From: Neisseriaceae bacterium
Lineage (GTDB): Bacteria > Pseudomonadota > Gammaproteobacteria > Burkholderiales > UBA11063
DNA length: 64,000 bases
Assembly: GCA_947446595.1 (NCBI GenBank)
Contig: CANFGS010000003.1
Coordinates: 26,231-90,230, forward strand
Direction of reading: 5' to 3'
Made by a program: the position numbers and the translations under genes
In this document: one piece after another, positions 45,320 through 55,155 of the stretch
How positions within the stretch are numbered: the stretch's first letter is position 1
How the letters are laid out: every line of letters begins with the position of its first letter
The notes under the pieces: generated by a model
What the model saw: the letters and a program-made list of their open reading frames with translations, nothing else
Database searches by the model: none
What the model was told of the DNA's origin: nothing

Positions 45320-46402
45320 GTGTTAGTTAAAAAAAATTTTTATCGTGAGTTGGTAAGTCATGCCAGTAAAATATTTACTGTGCTAGTTTGTATATTGCCA
45401 TTAACTGAGTTGTTTAGACTAATTGATCAAGCAGCATCTGGTAGCCTACCCAAAATCACTTTGTTGACTATGATGATTTATGGAACTATTGCTAGTTTTC
45501 CTATGGTTCTAACTATTGCAAGCTTTTTAACTGTGGTTATAACAGTTAATCGCTTCTGTAAAGATCATGAGTTTTCTATTTGGTTATCTTCTGGCTTAGC
45601 CCCATTTTATTGGTTGAAACAAGTTGCGATATTTAGTTTTCCTCTAGCGCTAATTTGTGCAATAAGCTCTATGTATATTACCCCATGGGCGACTTCAAAA
45701 TCTCAAGAGTATGCTAAATTTTTATCTAAGCAACAGACAAATCTAATAATCTCTCCTGGAGTTTTTAAAGAACAGGATGATGGAAATCAGGTGTTTTATC
45801 TTGATCATTATTCTAGTAATTTGGGTATTGCTAAAAAAATATTTATTGAGTATAAAGATTCCGCTGGAACTTATAATATAACTGCTGATTCTGGGCGGAT
45901 AGATAATGATAATGGAATTTTTGGAATTACGCTTACTAATGGCAATCGTTATGACTTGGGTGATGCTTCGGATACAAATATTATTTTTCATTTTGATGAA
46001 TTTAGAGCTAGTGTAAAACAACAGTATAGTCCGAAGGATAAAGAAATATTTGAAATTCCAACATCTAGTGTTAGTAAGCTTATCTCAACAAATACTACAC
46101 AGGCAAAATCTGAACTCTCTTGGCGGATATCTATAGCCATAATGATGTTTGTAATGTGTATTATCGCAGTACCAATAAGCATCCAAACAGGACGGGTGCA
46201 GAATAATCTGGTGTTTATCTTACCTCCTATAATATATGCGGTTTATGAAAATATTATCCTAAGTTTAAATGGCTATGTGAATGAAGGTAAACTCCCTATG
46301 GTAATGGTTTTTCTAATTCATATAATGATGCTATTAGTGGCAGTTTTTTTAACCTACTTAAAAACCTTTCCAAAAGGTTATTTTTTCTCAAAAAATAAAT
46401 GA
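45320..46402 (+). CDS. lptF: LPS export permease LptF
   Basis: Inner-membrane partner of LptG in the LptB2FG transporter that extracts LPS. The 360-residue protein begins at GTG 45320 (MLVKKNFYREL). It has three N-terminal helices, a periplasmic beta-jellyroll (about 130-250, with DNGIFGITLTNGNRY) and three C-terminal helices. It overlaps lptG by four bases. lptFG divergent from pepA is a common arrangement. Confidence 0.93.
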   Translation: MLVKKNFYRELVSHASKIFTVLVCILPLTELFRLIDQAASGSLPKITLLTMMIYGTIASFPMVLTIASFLTVVITVNRFCKDHEFSIWLSSGLAPFYWLKQVAIFSFPLALICAISSMYITPWATSKSQEYAKFLSKQQTNLIISPGVFKEQDDGNQVFYLDHYSSNLGIAKKIFIEYKDSAGTYNITADSGRIDNDNGIFGITLTNGNRYDLGDASDTNIIFHFDEFRASVKQQYSPKDKEIFEIPTSSVSKLISTNTTQAKSELSWRISIAIMMFVMCIIAVPISIQTGRVQNNLVFILPPIIYAVYENIILSLNGYVNEGKLPMVMVFLIHIMMLLVAVFLTYLKTFPKGYFFSKNK

Positions 46403-47475
46403 TGACAGCAATAACCAAATATATCTTTCAAAAATGCTTGTTTAATACGTTTTTAATGTTATTGGCATTTATAATGTTATTTTCAATCTTTAATATAATA
46501 GGTGAGGTTGGTAATATTGGTAAAGGAGATTTTAATACGCTTTCAATGTTGTTCTATACCATATTATCAATTCCAAATTATATGTATTTATTAATGCCGC
46601 TTGCAATTCTAATTGGTGTGATGTTAGCTATGTTAAGTTTGGTTAACTATTCAGAATATGCTATTATTCGCACTAGTGGAGTTTCTCTTCGTAAAATAAT
46701 GATTATCTTGTTAAGCTATGGCTTTATTTTTAGTTTGTTCACACTAACACTTGGAGAGTTTGTTGCACCAGCTGCCAATAGTTATGCTCAAGTGTATAAA
46801 AAAACTAAATTGCAAGAAACTGTATCTACTCAGTTACATACTGGGGTTTGGAGTAAAGATGGTGAAAATGGCTTTGTAAATATTAAGCAAATAATGCCTG
46901 ATTCAACAATTGAAGGAGTTAACATTTTTCATTATGATGATAAGCTTAAATTGCAGGAGTACTTAACTGCAGATAAAGGGTATTATGACCTTAATAAAAA
47001 CAGCTGGATTTTGGATCATGTTACTAGATATGGTTATACGGGTATAAATGTCGAAAGTAGCTTACTAAATAACTATGTTTGGAAGACAACTGTTGAACCT
47101 AAGTATTTTAATGTATTAGTTATCCAGCCAGAAGAAATGTCAGCTATGGGATTATTAAGGTATATGCAGCATCTCGAAGTAAGCAATCAGTCTACAAGTC
47201 GTTATAATATTGCTTTTTGGGGTAAACTTGTGTATCCATTTGCATGTGTTTCTATGACTTTAATTGCATTAGCTTTTATTCCTAATAATCGCAGAAATAT
47301 AAATTTAGGCTCTAAGTTATTTGCAGGTATTATAATTGGAGTGGCGTTTTTCTTTACTACTAAACTTGTTGGGTTTTTAGCTCTGTTATTTCACTGGAAT
47401 GCTATCTTGTCGGCAATATTGCCTACCATTGGATTGCTTGGTATTGGTGGTTATTTTGTATTGCGTAAAGACTAA
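46399..47475 (+). CDS. lptG: LPS export permease LptG
   Basis: A 358-residue YjgP/YjgQ-family permease with the same plan as LptF: N-terminal helices (ITKYIFQKCLFNTFLMLLAF), periplasmic jellyroll, then three C-terminal helices. MPLAILIGVMLAMLSL-NYSE and RTSGVSLRKI are typical. ATG overlaps the lptF stop. With LptF it forms the membrane core that delivers LPS, including the island's O-chain if attached to lipid A. Confidence 0.93.
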   Translation: MMTAITKYIFQKCLFNTFLMLLAFIMLFSIFNIIGEVGNIGKGDFNTLSMLFYTILSIPNYMYLLMPLAILIGVMLAMLSLVNYSEYAIIRTSGVSLRKIMIILLSYGFIFSLFTLTLGEFVAPAANSYAQVYKKTKLQETVSTQLHTGVWSKDGENGFVNIKQIMPDSTIEGVNIFHYDDKLKLQEYLTADKGYYDLNKNSWILDHVTRYGYTGINVESSLLNNYVWKTTVEPKYFNVLVIQPEEMSAMGLLRYMQHLEVSNQSTSRYNIAFWGKLVYPFACVSMTLIALAFIPNNRRNINLGSKLFAGIIIGVAFFFTTKLVGFLALLFHWNAILSAILPTIGLLGIGGYFVLRKD

Positions 47476-47491
47476 TAAGATAAGTGTTTTA

Positions 47492-48445
47492 TTAGTCGTT
47501 TAGTAATAAGCTAATTGATTCTTCGTTATTTATGCGGCGTATTGTTTCGGCAAATAGTGCAGACATGGTTGCAATTCTAACTTTTTTACTAGCTTTAGCA
47601 TCATCACGTAGAGGTATGGTATCAGTAATTACTACCTCATCAAGGATAGAATCTGATATTTTTTGTATTGCATTATTAGAAAAGACGGCGTGAGTTGCAT
47701 ATGCAAATACTTTCTGAGCACCTTTTTGTTTCAATGCTTCTGCTGCCTTACATAATGTAGTTGCAGTATCAATCATATCATCGATAATAACGCAGGTTTT
47801 ACCCTCAACATCCCCAATAATATTCATTACTTCAGCTTCATTAGCCTTGGGGCGGCGTTTATCAATAATAGCCATGTCAACGTTAAGTGATTTGGCAAAA
47901 GCTCTTGCTCTAGCTACTCCACCAGTGTCAGGTGATACTATCATTAAGTTTTTATGATTTTTAGATTTGATGTCTTTAAGTAAAACAGGGCTAGCATAAA
48001 TATTGTCAACTGGAATATCAAAAAACCCTTGAATTTGATCAGCGTGTAAATCAACAGTAAGTACGCGATCAATTCCAGCAGAAGTTAACATATTAGCTAC
48101 TAATTTAGCCGAAATAGGTACTCGAACAGATCTAGGTCGTCTGTCTTGTCTTGCATAACCAAAATAAGGTATGGCTGCAGTTATACGACCGGCTGAAGCA
48201 CGCTTTAGTGCGTCAGTGAGTACTAATATTTCCATAAGGTTGTCATTTGTGGGGTAACATGTGGGTTGTAAAATAAATACGTCTGAACCGCGAACGTTCT
48301 CAAGTAGAGATACCGATACTTCACCATCAGAAAAATTGGTCACAGATGCTTTACCAAGCTGCATATCAAGGCATTCAGCAACGCGCTGTGCAAATTCCGG
48401 ATTGGCATTGCCAGTAAAGAGCATTAAGTTTTTACGGACTAACAT
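47492..48445 (-). CDS. prs: Ribose-phosphate pyrophosphokinase
   Basis: Makes PRPP from ribose-5-phosphate and ATP for purines, pyrimidines, His, Trp and NAD. The 317-residue enzyme has [46 protein letters not shown] and the PRPP loop [13 protein letters not shown]. It follows the tRNA-Gln gene on the minus strand, in the ispE-tRNA-prs order. Confidence 0.97.
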   Translation of the reverse strand: MLVRKNLMLFTGNANPEFAQRVAECLDMQLGKASVTNFSDGEVSVSLLENVRGSDVFILQPTCYPTNDNLMEILVLTDALKRASAGRITAAIPYFGYARQDRRPRSVRVPISAKLVANMLTSAGIDRVLTVDLHADQIQGFFDIPVDNIYASPVLLKDIKSKNHKNLMIVSPDTGGVARARAFAKSLNVDMAIIDKRRPKANEAEVMNIIGDVEGKTCVIIDDMIDTATTLCKAAEALKQKGAQKVFAYATHAVFSNNAIQKISDSILDEVVITDTIPLRDDAKASKKVRIATMSALFAETIRRINNEESISLLLND

Positions 48446-48507
48446 AAATTTCCCTACTATATTTTATTGGGCGTATGTATAACAACACGCATGATATAAA
48501 GATATTC

Positions 48508-48582
48508 TGGCAGGGGAAGCAGGGATCGAACCTGCGAATGTCGGAATCAAAATCCGATGCCTTACCACTTGGCGACTCCCCT
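48508..48582 (-). tRNA. tRNA-Gln (anticodon TTG)
   Basis: Read on the minus strand, a full cloverleaf of 75 bases can be folded: acceptor AGGGGAG/TTCCCCT (one G-T), D arm GCC-AAGTGGTAA-GGC, anticodon stem TCGGA/TCCGA with loop TTTTGAT (anticodon TTG), five-base variable loop CATTC, T arm GCAGG-TTCGATC-CCTGC, and encoded 3' GCCA. Reads CAA (and CAG by wobble). The first two bases overlap the ispE stop codon. Confidence 0.95.
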
Positions 48583-49432
48583 ACAAACTTTTTGTGAAAA
48601 CTGGAGACTTACTTAAATTTTTCACAAGGTAAGTATTATAACTTTTTCCTATTTCTTGTGCAACTTTATTTGCAGTTTTTATGTTACAAAAGCGTAAAAA
48701 AATTGCACTTCCAGAGCCTGTCATAATTGGTTTTCCAAAGCGTGTTAGCTCATCAATAATATTTTTTAGTTGGGGATAAAGTTTTATAGCTACGTCCTGT
48801 AAGTCATTACGTGGATTATCTAAAAGCTCTTTTGAAGCGGTTGATTCGTCAAATGCTTCAGAAAAATGCTCAATTGCACTAAAAATACTTTTAGTTGGGA
48901 TGTGAAATTCAGGTTTAACTAGCACGAAAAACTCATCTTTGAGTGTAATTGGGCTAAATACATCACCGATTCCGCTAGCAAAAGCATTTTGTCCATAAAT
49001 GAAAAACGGCACATCAGCACCAAGAGTTCTTCCCAGTTCTATTAATTTATCTTGAGGTAAATTTAGTTGCCATAAATGATTTAGAGCTAATAATACAGTT
49101 GCTGCGTTAGAACTCCCGCCACCTAAACCAGCACCGCTAGGGATGGTTTTTTTGATTCTTATATTGGCTCCAAATTGACAGTTGGTTACTTGTTGAAGTA
49201 GTTTCGCTGCTTTATAGCCCAAGTCTGTAGTGTAAGACCAAGCTTGATTATGTTCTATTAATGATATTTGTGGTTTATCAATTATTTGAATTTCAATTTG
49301 ATCAAATAAATCAATTAAGCAAAAAATGGTATTAAGTAAATGATATCCATCAGTTCTTCTGCCTATTACTCTAAGCCCTAGATTAAGCTTGGCAGGTGAG
49401 AGATAATTAATAAATTTGGTTCTATCTGTCAT
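48581..49432 (-). CDS. ispE: 4-diphosphocytidyl-2-C-methyl-D-erythritol kinase
   Basis: GHMP kinase of the MEP isoprenoid pathway, needed for undecaprenyl and ubiquinone. Motifs: SPAKLNLGLRVIGRRTDGYH, the ATP loop KTIPSGAGLGGGSSNAAT, and the C-terminal PIMTGSGSAIF. I chose ATG 49432 (283 residues), since the frame before it starts with TTG. The stop TAG (48583-48581) overlaps the 5' end of tRNA-Gln, so transcript processing must cut at the stop codon. Confidence 0.94.
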   Translation of the reverse strand: MTDRTKFINYLSPAKLNLGLRVIGRRTDGYHLLNTIFCLIDLFDQIEIQIIDKPQISLIEHNQAWSYTTDLGYKAAKLLQQVTNCQFGANIRIKKTIPSGAGLGGGSSNAATVLLALNHLWQLNLPQDKLIELGRTLGADVPFFIYGQNAFASGIGDVFSPITLKDEFFVLVKPEFHIPTKSIFSAIEHFSEAFDESTASKELLDNPRNDLQDVAIKLYPQLKNIIDELTRFGKPIMTGSGSAIFLRFCNIKTANKVAQEIGKSYNTYLVKNLSKSPVFTKSL

Positions 49433-49456
49433 ATTTATTACTTCAAATCTCAAACG

Positions 49457-50512
49457 CTATTTCATTAATTCAATTAAATCATTAAATGATACATCAAATA
49501 ATTTTAGCCCATCAGTTTGGAGTTGTTCCCCAGCTTCTGCAAGATTAACATATCGATTTATTTCTTCAATTATATTATGAGCGTTATCCATATTATTAGT
49601 TAAACTAAGAGCTGCATTACCATGATCTCTAAATGCATTTAGGGTATTATCAGGAACAGTGTTAATTGTATCAGGCGCGATTAAATCTTCAACATACATT
49701 ACATCTGAGTACTCAGGGTTTTTGGTGCCAGTACTTGCAAATAGTAAAAATTGTGGTGTAGCGCCAGCAGTTTTTAAATGGCTAAACACTTCGCCATTAA
49801 ATATATCTTTGTATGCTCTATAAGCTTCTTTACACAAGTTTATCGCAGCTTTACCTTTTAGTGGAATTGGTAATTTAGTATCTACGGCAGTGTCAATTCT
49901 AGATAAGAAGAAACTCGCAACTGCTTTGATGTTTTTTACTGATAAGTCTTTATTCAGGCGGTTATTTAATCCGTTAATATATGCTTCCCATACGTTAAGA
50001 ACTTGTTCTAAAGAAAAAATCAAAGTTATATTGATATTTATCCCAAGAGTAGTTAATTCTTGAAAAGCTTTAATCCCAGCAGGGGTTGCTGGGATTTTAA
50101 TCATGGCATTGGGGCGGTCAATTTTGCTCCATAAGCGTTTAGCATTGCTAATAGTGCCTTTTATATCATTTGCTAAAAGTGGCGATACTTCAAAACTAAC
50201 ATAACCATCAGTATGATTAGAACTTATATATAATTCACGCATTAAATCACAAGCAAGTTGTATATCTGGAATAACTAGCGCCTCATAGCGCTCTTCGTGG
50301 CTTAGATTGGTTGATTTTAATTTGGCTAAATCACTTTGATAGGATGAGTCATTACTAATTGCTTTATGAAAAATAGTTGGATTAGAAGTAACTCCAGCAA
50401 TTCCATCATCTAATATTAATTTATTTAATTTGCCTGAGTTTAATAATTCTCTTGATAAATTATCTAACCAAATTTTTTGTCCAAATTGTTTAATATCAGC
50501 TAATTTACTCAT
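49457..50512 (-). CDS. tal: Transaldolase
   Basis: Pentose phosphate pathway enzyme. From ATG 50512 it has 351 residues, like the larger transaldolase type in betaproteobacteria and Neisseria. It has WLDNLSRELL, GVTSNPTIFHKAIS and MIKIPATPAGIKAF with the Schiff-base lysine, then FFLSRIDTAVD. It lies 24 bases upstream of ispE on the same strand. The extra 14 residues of the longer frame are not family-like. Confidence 0.93.
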   Translation of the reverse strand: MSKLADIKQFGQKIWLDNLSRELLNSGKLNKLILDDGIAGVTSNPTIFHKAISNDSSYQSDLAKLKSTNLSHEERYEALVIPDIQLACDLMRELYISSNHTDGYVSFEVSPLLANDIKGTISNAKRLWSKIDRPNAMIKIPATPAGIKAFQELTTLGININITLIFSLEQVLNVWEAYINGLNNRLNKDLSVKNIKAVASFFLSRIDTAVDTKLPIPLKGKAAINLCKEAYRAYKDIFNGEVFSHLKTAGATPQFLLFASTGTKNPEYSDVMYVEDLIAPDTINTVPDNTLNAFRDHGNAALSLTNNMDNAHNIIEEINRYVNLAEAGEQLQTDGLKLFDVSFNDLIELMK

Positions 50513-50751
50513 AATGTAATTACTCACTTTATTTAAAATGTTTTTAATGCTCACACATACAAAAATATTGTTTTTGGTGCCTCGTAATGCCTATATCTTG
50601 TCTCGCACTGCAAAAACAATTCTTAGTGGAACATATAAGCTAGTATGATATACTAATGCCGCTTAATCTGTCAAATCTGGATCTCGAATAATGTTTTTGT
50701 CTTGATCATATGGCCAGTATTTGACGTATAAAAATTTGCGAAGGTAAAAGA

Positions 50752-53409
50752 ATGAGTGTTGTAGTTGATAATGAACAGCTTAAAGAATGGTTAGACTCAA
50801 TTGATGGCGTAATTGATAATGAATCAACTGATGTTGCAGAGGGTATTCTTAAAGAAGTAGCTAAACGTCTAAAAGAACGTGGTGGAAAAAATATTTCTGG
50901 TAGCTCTACAACAGAATATTTAAATACAATCCCACTAGATAAACACCAGGTTTATCCTGGGGACAGAAATATAGAAAAAAAACTAGCAGCTTATATACGT
51001 TGGAATGCTGCAGTTATAGTTGCTAAAGCCAATAAAGATAGTAGTGAACTAGGGGGGCATATTTCGTCATATGCTTCATCAGCTAGTTTGTACGAGGTTG
51101 GATTTAATCACTTTTGGCAAGCACCTAAGGGTGAACTTCATGGTGATATGATATTTATCCAAGGACATTCTTCTCCTGGGGTTTATGCAAGAAGTTTTAT
51201 GGAAGGGCGTTTGTCTGAAGAGTTATTATTAAACTTCCGTAAAGAATCAAAGCATAAAGGTTTATCTTCTTATCCACATCCATGGTTAATGCCTGACTAT
51301 TGGCAGTTCCCTACAGTATCAATGGGACTTGGGCCATTAATGGCATTATATCAAGCGCGGTTTATGAAATATCTGGGTGATCGTGAACTAATCAAAAATG
51401 AGGGTCGTAAAGTTTGGTGTTTTATTGGGGATGGTGAAACTTCAGAGCCTGAAACTCTTGGTAATATTCATATTGCTTCAAAAGACAAGTTAGATAATCT
51501 AATTTTTGTGATTAATTGTAATCTACAGCGGTTGGATGGGCCTGTAAATGGTAATGGTAAAATTATTCAAGATCTTGAAGGTTTATTTAACGGTGCTGGT
51601 TGGAAAGTTATTAAAGTTATCTGGGGTAAAGGCTGGGATGCACTATTAGCTAAAGATACAACAGGTAAATTAAAAGAGTTAATGATGGAAACTGTGGATG
51701 GAGAGTATCAGGCGTTTAGAGCTAAAGATGCAGCTTATATTCGTCAGAAATTCTTTGGTAAAAAACCTGAGACTTTAGAGCTTGTAAAAGATATGACAGA
51801 TGATGATATCTGGCGCCTAACTCGTGGTGGTCATGATATTGATAAGATATATGCTGCTTATAAAGAAGCTTCTTCTAACCCAGAAGGTAAACCAGTTGTT
51901 ATTCTCGCTAAAACTATTAAAGGTTTTGGGATGGGGCATGAAGGCGAATCTCAAAATGTAGCTCATAATACCAAAAAACTATCTACTGATACTCTAAAAG
52001 GTATCCGCAATAAATTCAATATTCCAGTAACTGATGAACAAATTGAAGAATTACCATTTTTAATGCCAGACAAAGATAGCATTGAAGACAAATATTTACA
52101 TGCTCAAAGAGAGAAACTAGGCGGCTATTTACCAGTTAGAAAACCAATTAATGTAAATCTAGCAATTCCACCATTGTCTGCTTTTGATGTATTACTTAAA
52201 GGTAGTGGGGATCGTGAAATGTCAACTACTATGGCATTTGTTCGAATTTTAAATGTACTCATTAAAGATAAAGAAATTGGTAAACTAGTTATTCCCATTG
52301 TGCCTGATGAGTCAAGAACTTTTGGTATGGAAGGTATGTTTAGGCAGCTTGGTATTTGGTCACATGTGGGGCAATTATATACTCCTGAAGATTCAAGCCA
52401 ACTAATGTTCTATAAAGAAGATATCAAGGGGCAAATTTTCCAAGAAGGTATTAATGAACCAGGTGCAATGTCAACTTGGATTGCAGCAGCAACTAGTTAT
52501 GCCAACCATGGATTAGCTACTATTCCGTTTTATGTATATTATTCTATGTTTGGCTTTCAAAGAATAGGTGATTTAGCTTGGGCTGCTGGAGACATGAGAG
52601 CTCGTGGGTTTATGATTGGTGGAACAGCAGGTAGAACTACCTTAAATGGTGAGGGCTTACAGCATGAGGATGGCCATAGCCATATCCAAGCAGGACTGAT
52701 TCCAAATTGCGATAGTTATGACCCTACGTTTGGGTATGAATTAGCTGTGATTATACGTCATGGTATGCAGCAAATGTTTGTTGAAAATAAAGATAAGTTC
52801 TTCTATATAACTGTTATGAATGAAAATTATACTCATCCTGAAATGCCAAAAGGTGTAGAAGATGATATCATTCGCGGTGCTTATTTATTTAGAAAAGCAG
52901 GTAAGTCAAAATTAAGGGTTAATTTACTTGGTAGTGGTACGATTTTCCGTGAAGTAATTGAGGCCGCTAATCTATTAGAAAAAGATTTCGGGGTAAGTAG
53001 TAATTTAATTTCTGCTACTTCTTACAATATTCTTCATCGAGATGGTATGAATATTACCCGTAGTAATATGTTAAATCCAACAAAAGTAGCTAAAAAACCA
53101 TTCATTACTGAATTACTAGAAAAAAATAGTGCAAACGTAACTGTTTCAGCAACTGATTACATTCGAAATTATGCTGAGCAAATTCGTGAGTATGTACCTG
53201 GGCGTTATAGCGTTCTTGGTACTGATGGTTTCGGACGTTCGGATCTACGTGCCCAACTTCGTGAGTTTTTTGAAGTAAATCGTTATTATATAGTGGTTGC
53301 AGCACTTAAAGGGCTGGCTGATGAAGGGCTAATTGAAGCAGATGTAGTTGCTAATGCAATTAAAAAATATAAGATTCTGACTAATAAGTCTAATCCTTGG
53401 GAAGTTTAA
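50752..53409 (+). CDS. aceE: Pyruvate dehydrogenase E1 component, homodimeric
   Basis: Thiamine-diphosphate enzyme that decarboxylates pyruvate and transfers acetyl to the lipoyl arm of E2. The 885-residue single-chain type is recognised by GHISSYASSASLYEVGFNHFW, GDGETSEPETLG with the ThDP-binding loop, and GLQHEDGHSH, with DGFGRSDLRAQLR at the C-terminus. AAGGTAAAAG precedes ATG 50752. aceF follows by 30 bases. No PdhR-like operator is seen upstream. Confidence 0.97.
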   Translation: MSVVVDNEQLKEWLDSIDGVIDNESTDVAEGILKEVAKRLKERGGKNISGSSTTEYLNTIPLDKHQVYPGDRNIEKKLAAYIRWNAAVIVAKANKDSSELGGHISSYASSASLYEVGFNHFWQAPKGELHGDMIFIQGHSSPGVYARSFMEGRLSEELLLNFRKESKHKGLSSYPHPWLMPDYWQFPTVSMGLGPLMALYQARFMKYLGDRELIKNEGRKVWCFIGDGETSEPETLGNIHIASKDKLDNLIFVINCNLQRLDGPVNGNGKIIQDLEGLFNGAGWKVIKVIWGKGWDALLAKDTTGKLKELMMETVDGEYQAFRAKDAAYIRQKFFGKKPETLELVKDMTDDDIWRLTRGGHDIDKIYAAYKEASSNPEGKPVVILAKTIKGFGMGHEGESQNVAHNTKKLSTDTLKGIRNKFNIPVTDEQIEELPFLMPDKDSIEDKYLHAQREKLGGYLPVRKPINVNLAIPPLSAFDVLLKGSGDREMSTTMAFVRILNVLIKDKEIGKLVIPIVPDESRTFGMEGMFRQLGIWSHVGQLYTPEDSSQLMFYKEDIKGQIFQEGINEPGAMSTWIAAATSYANHGLATIPFYVYYSMFGFQRIGDLAWAAGDMRARGFMIGGTAGRTTLNGEGLQHEDGHSHIQAGLIPNCDSYDPTFGYELAVIIRHGMQQMFVENKDKFFYITVMNENYTHPEMPKGVEDDIIRGAYLFRKAGKSKLRVNLLGSGTIFREVIEAANLLEKDFGVSSNLISATSYNILHRDGMNITRSNMLNPTKVAKKPFITELLEKNSANVTVSATDYIRNYAEQIREYVPGRYSVLGTDGFGRSDLRAQLREFFEVNRYYIVVAALKGLADEGLIEADVVANAIKKYKILTNKSNPWEV

Positions 53410-53438
53410 ATTAATTATTTATATAAAGGTAGGTTAGA

Positions 53439-54728
53439 ATGTCTCTAATGGAGCTAAGAATTCCGGATATTGGTGGAAGTTCAGATGTTAACGTGGCTGA
53501 GGTTTATGTTAATGTAGGGGACACCATAAAGATTGATGATAATTTAGTAATGCTTGAAACAGATAAAGCAACGATGGAGGTTCCATCAACTGCGTCTGGT
53601 GTTGTTAAAGAGGTTGTTATCAAAGTTGGCTCTAAAGTAAATGAAGGCGACTTGATGTTAAAGATTAAACTTAGTTCAAGTAATGAAGTGGTTTCTCCTG
53701 AAGAAAAGGTAACACCTCCTGTTGCAGCACCTGTAGTACCAGTTGTAGAATCCTCTCTACCTAATGAAAAACCTGTAGCTCCAGTAGTCAGTCAAAATAA
53801 TCCACCAATTGATGAAGACTCATTTAGTCGGGCATATGCAGCTCCTTCAATTAGAAAACTCGCTCGTGAATTAGGAGCTAATTTAGGCGCTATTAAAGGT
53901 AGTGGTGATAAAGGGCGTATTACTGAAGCTGATCTAAAATTATTTGTAAAAGGTATTTTAACCAATCCAACTTCTAGTGTTGGTGCTGGAACTGGGTTAG
54001 ATTTATTACCTTGGCCTAAAGTTGATTTCACTAAATTTGGTGAGGTCGAAGTAAAAGAACGTTCACGAATTAAAAAACTATCAGGTGCCAATTTATCGCG
54101 TAATTGGATAACGATTCCTCATGTTACTCAGTTTGATGAAGCTGATATTACAAGTTTGGAAGAATTCAGAAAACAAATAAATGAAGAGTACAAAAAAACT
54201 GAGATTAAAGTATCACCCCTAGCATTTTTAATAAAAGCATGTGTATTTGCTTTGAAGAAATTTCCCGAATTTAATTCATCAATTGATGGTGATAATATTG
54301 TATACAAAAAATACTTTAATATCGGATTTGCTGCAGATACACCACAAGGTTTAGTAGTGCCGGTACTTAAAGATGCTGATAAAAAAGGTGTTATCCAAAT
54401 AGCACAAGAAACTAGCGAGTTAGCTAAATTAGCACGCGAGGGTAAACTAAAACCTCTAGATATGCAAGGTGGTAGTTTTACAATTTCAAGTCTTGGTGGT
54501 ATTGGTGGTACTGCATTTACTCCTATTGTAAATGCTCCAGAAGTTGCAATATTAGGTGTGTCCAAATCAAGTATTAAACCAGTGTGGAATGGTAAAGAAT
54601 TTGCACCGCGTCTAATGATGCCATTATCATTATCATATGATCATAGGATTATTGATGGGGCATTAGCTGCGAAGTTTACTACGTATTTAGCACAGGTTAT
54701 GGCAGACGTTCGTCGTTTAGTACTGTAA
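53439..54728 (+). CDS. aceF: Dihydrolipoyllysine acetyltransferase, PDH E2
   Basis: Core of the pyruvate dehydrogenase complex. It has one lipoyl domain (1-78) with K43 in ETDKATME as lipoylated lysine, a Pro/Val-rich linker (about 85-125), an E1/E3-binding domain (about 130-168, PSIRKLARELG), and the catalytic domain with SYDHRIIDGALA (His about 402). At 429 residues this is the short E2 with one lipoyl domain. lpdA (E3) is not adjacent; the next genes are unrelated. Confidence 0.96.
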   Translation: MSLMELRIPDIGGSSDVNVAEVYVNVGDTIKIDDNLVMLETDKATMEVPSTASGVVKEVVIKVGSKVNEGDLMLKIKLSSSNEVVSPEEKVTPPVAAPVVPVVESSLPNEKPVAPVVSQNNPPIDEDSFSRAYAAPSIRKLARELGANLGAIKGSGDKGRITEADLKLFVKGILTNPTSSVGAGTGLDLLPWPKVDFTKFGEVEVKERSRIKKLSGANLSRNWITIPHVTQFDEADITSLEEFRKQINEEYKKTEIKVSPLAFLIKACVFALKKFPEFNSSIDGDNIVYKKYFNIGFAADTPQGLVVPVLKDADKKGVIQIAQETSELAKLAREGKLKPLDMQGGSFTISSLGGIGGTAFTPIVNAPEVAILGVSKSSIKPVWNGKEFAPRLMMPLSLSYDHRIIDGALAAKFTTYLAQVMADVRRLVL

Positions 54729-54760
54729 TAGATAGATGCTTCTCAAAAACTTTAACTAAT

Positions 54761-54783
54761 GCCAGTGCTTTTTTGCATTGGCT
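54761..54783 (+). terminator. Possible terminator after aceF
   Basis: GCCAGTGC (54761-54768) pairs with GCATTGGC around a TTTTTT loop, with one G-T pair. The sequence downstream is AT-rich with TTATTTTTC but no immediate T run. It is 32 bases after aceF. Confidence 0.5.
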
Positions 54784-55155
54784 ATATAACTTATTTTTCT
54801 CATTAGTGTAGTCAATGCGACTATACTATTTTTATTCTATTTCTAAAGTTTCTTATAAAATTTATCAAGTATTCCTCTTTACTTCTAGATGCTATCATTA
54901 TAGCGATAAATAAAGTATTTTTGAAAAAAAATACTGATTTTGAATTTATTGATGATGGTCTACTATTAAAGTCAGCTCATATTAGCTGTGTAAGCATCTG
55001 AATAACATTTATATTATTCTATTAAATATTCTACTTAAAAATTATTCTTAAAAAGCATTAAGTATCTAAATATAATAACTCCCGTGATTAGTTAAGAGTC
55101 ACAAAAAGAGTATTTAATAAAATTGTTTTTTTAGGACTATTTAAAAGTGAAATTA
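54784..55155. other. Gene-poor AT-rich stretch upstream of an outer-membrane protein gene
   Basis: No complete gene is visible. It contains a short inverted repeat AGTATTTTT-GA-AAAAAAATACT near 54914-54935, a likely transposase fragment at 54906-55001, and the GTG/ATG start region of the following gene. A promoter for that gene must be here, but I could not pick a convincing pair of boxes. Confidence 0.4.
54906..55001 (+). pseudogene. Possible fragment of an IS5-type transposase
   Basis: The frame reads INKVFLKKNTDFEFIDDGLL, then LKSAHISCVSI and TGA. It resembles the region around the first catalytic aspartate of IS5/IS1031-like transposases (DFE-(V)MID-T-VKAH), with a few residues missing. 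No start codon or further domains are present. The match is short, so chance similarity is possible. Confidence 0.3.
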
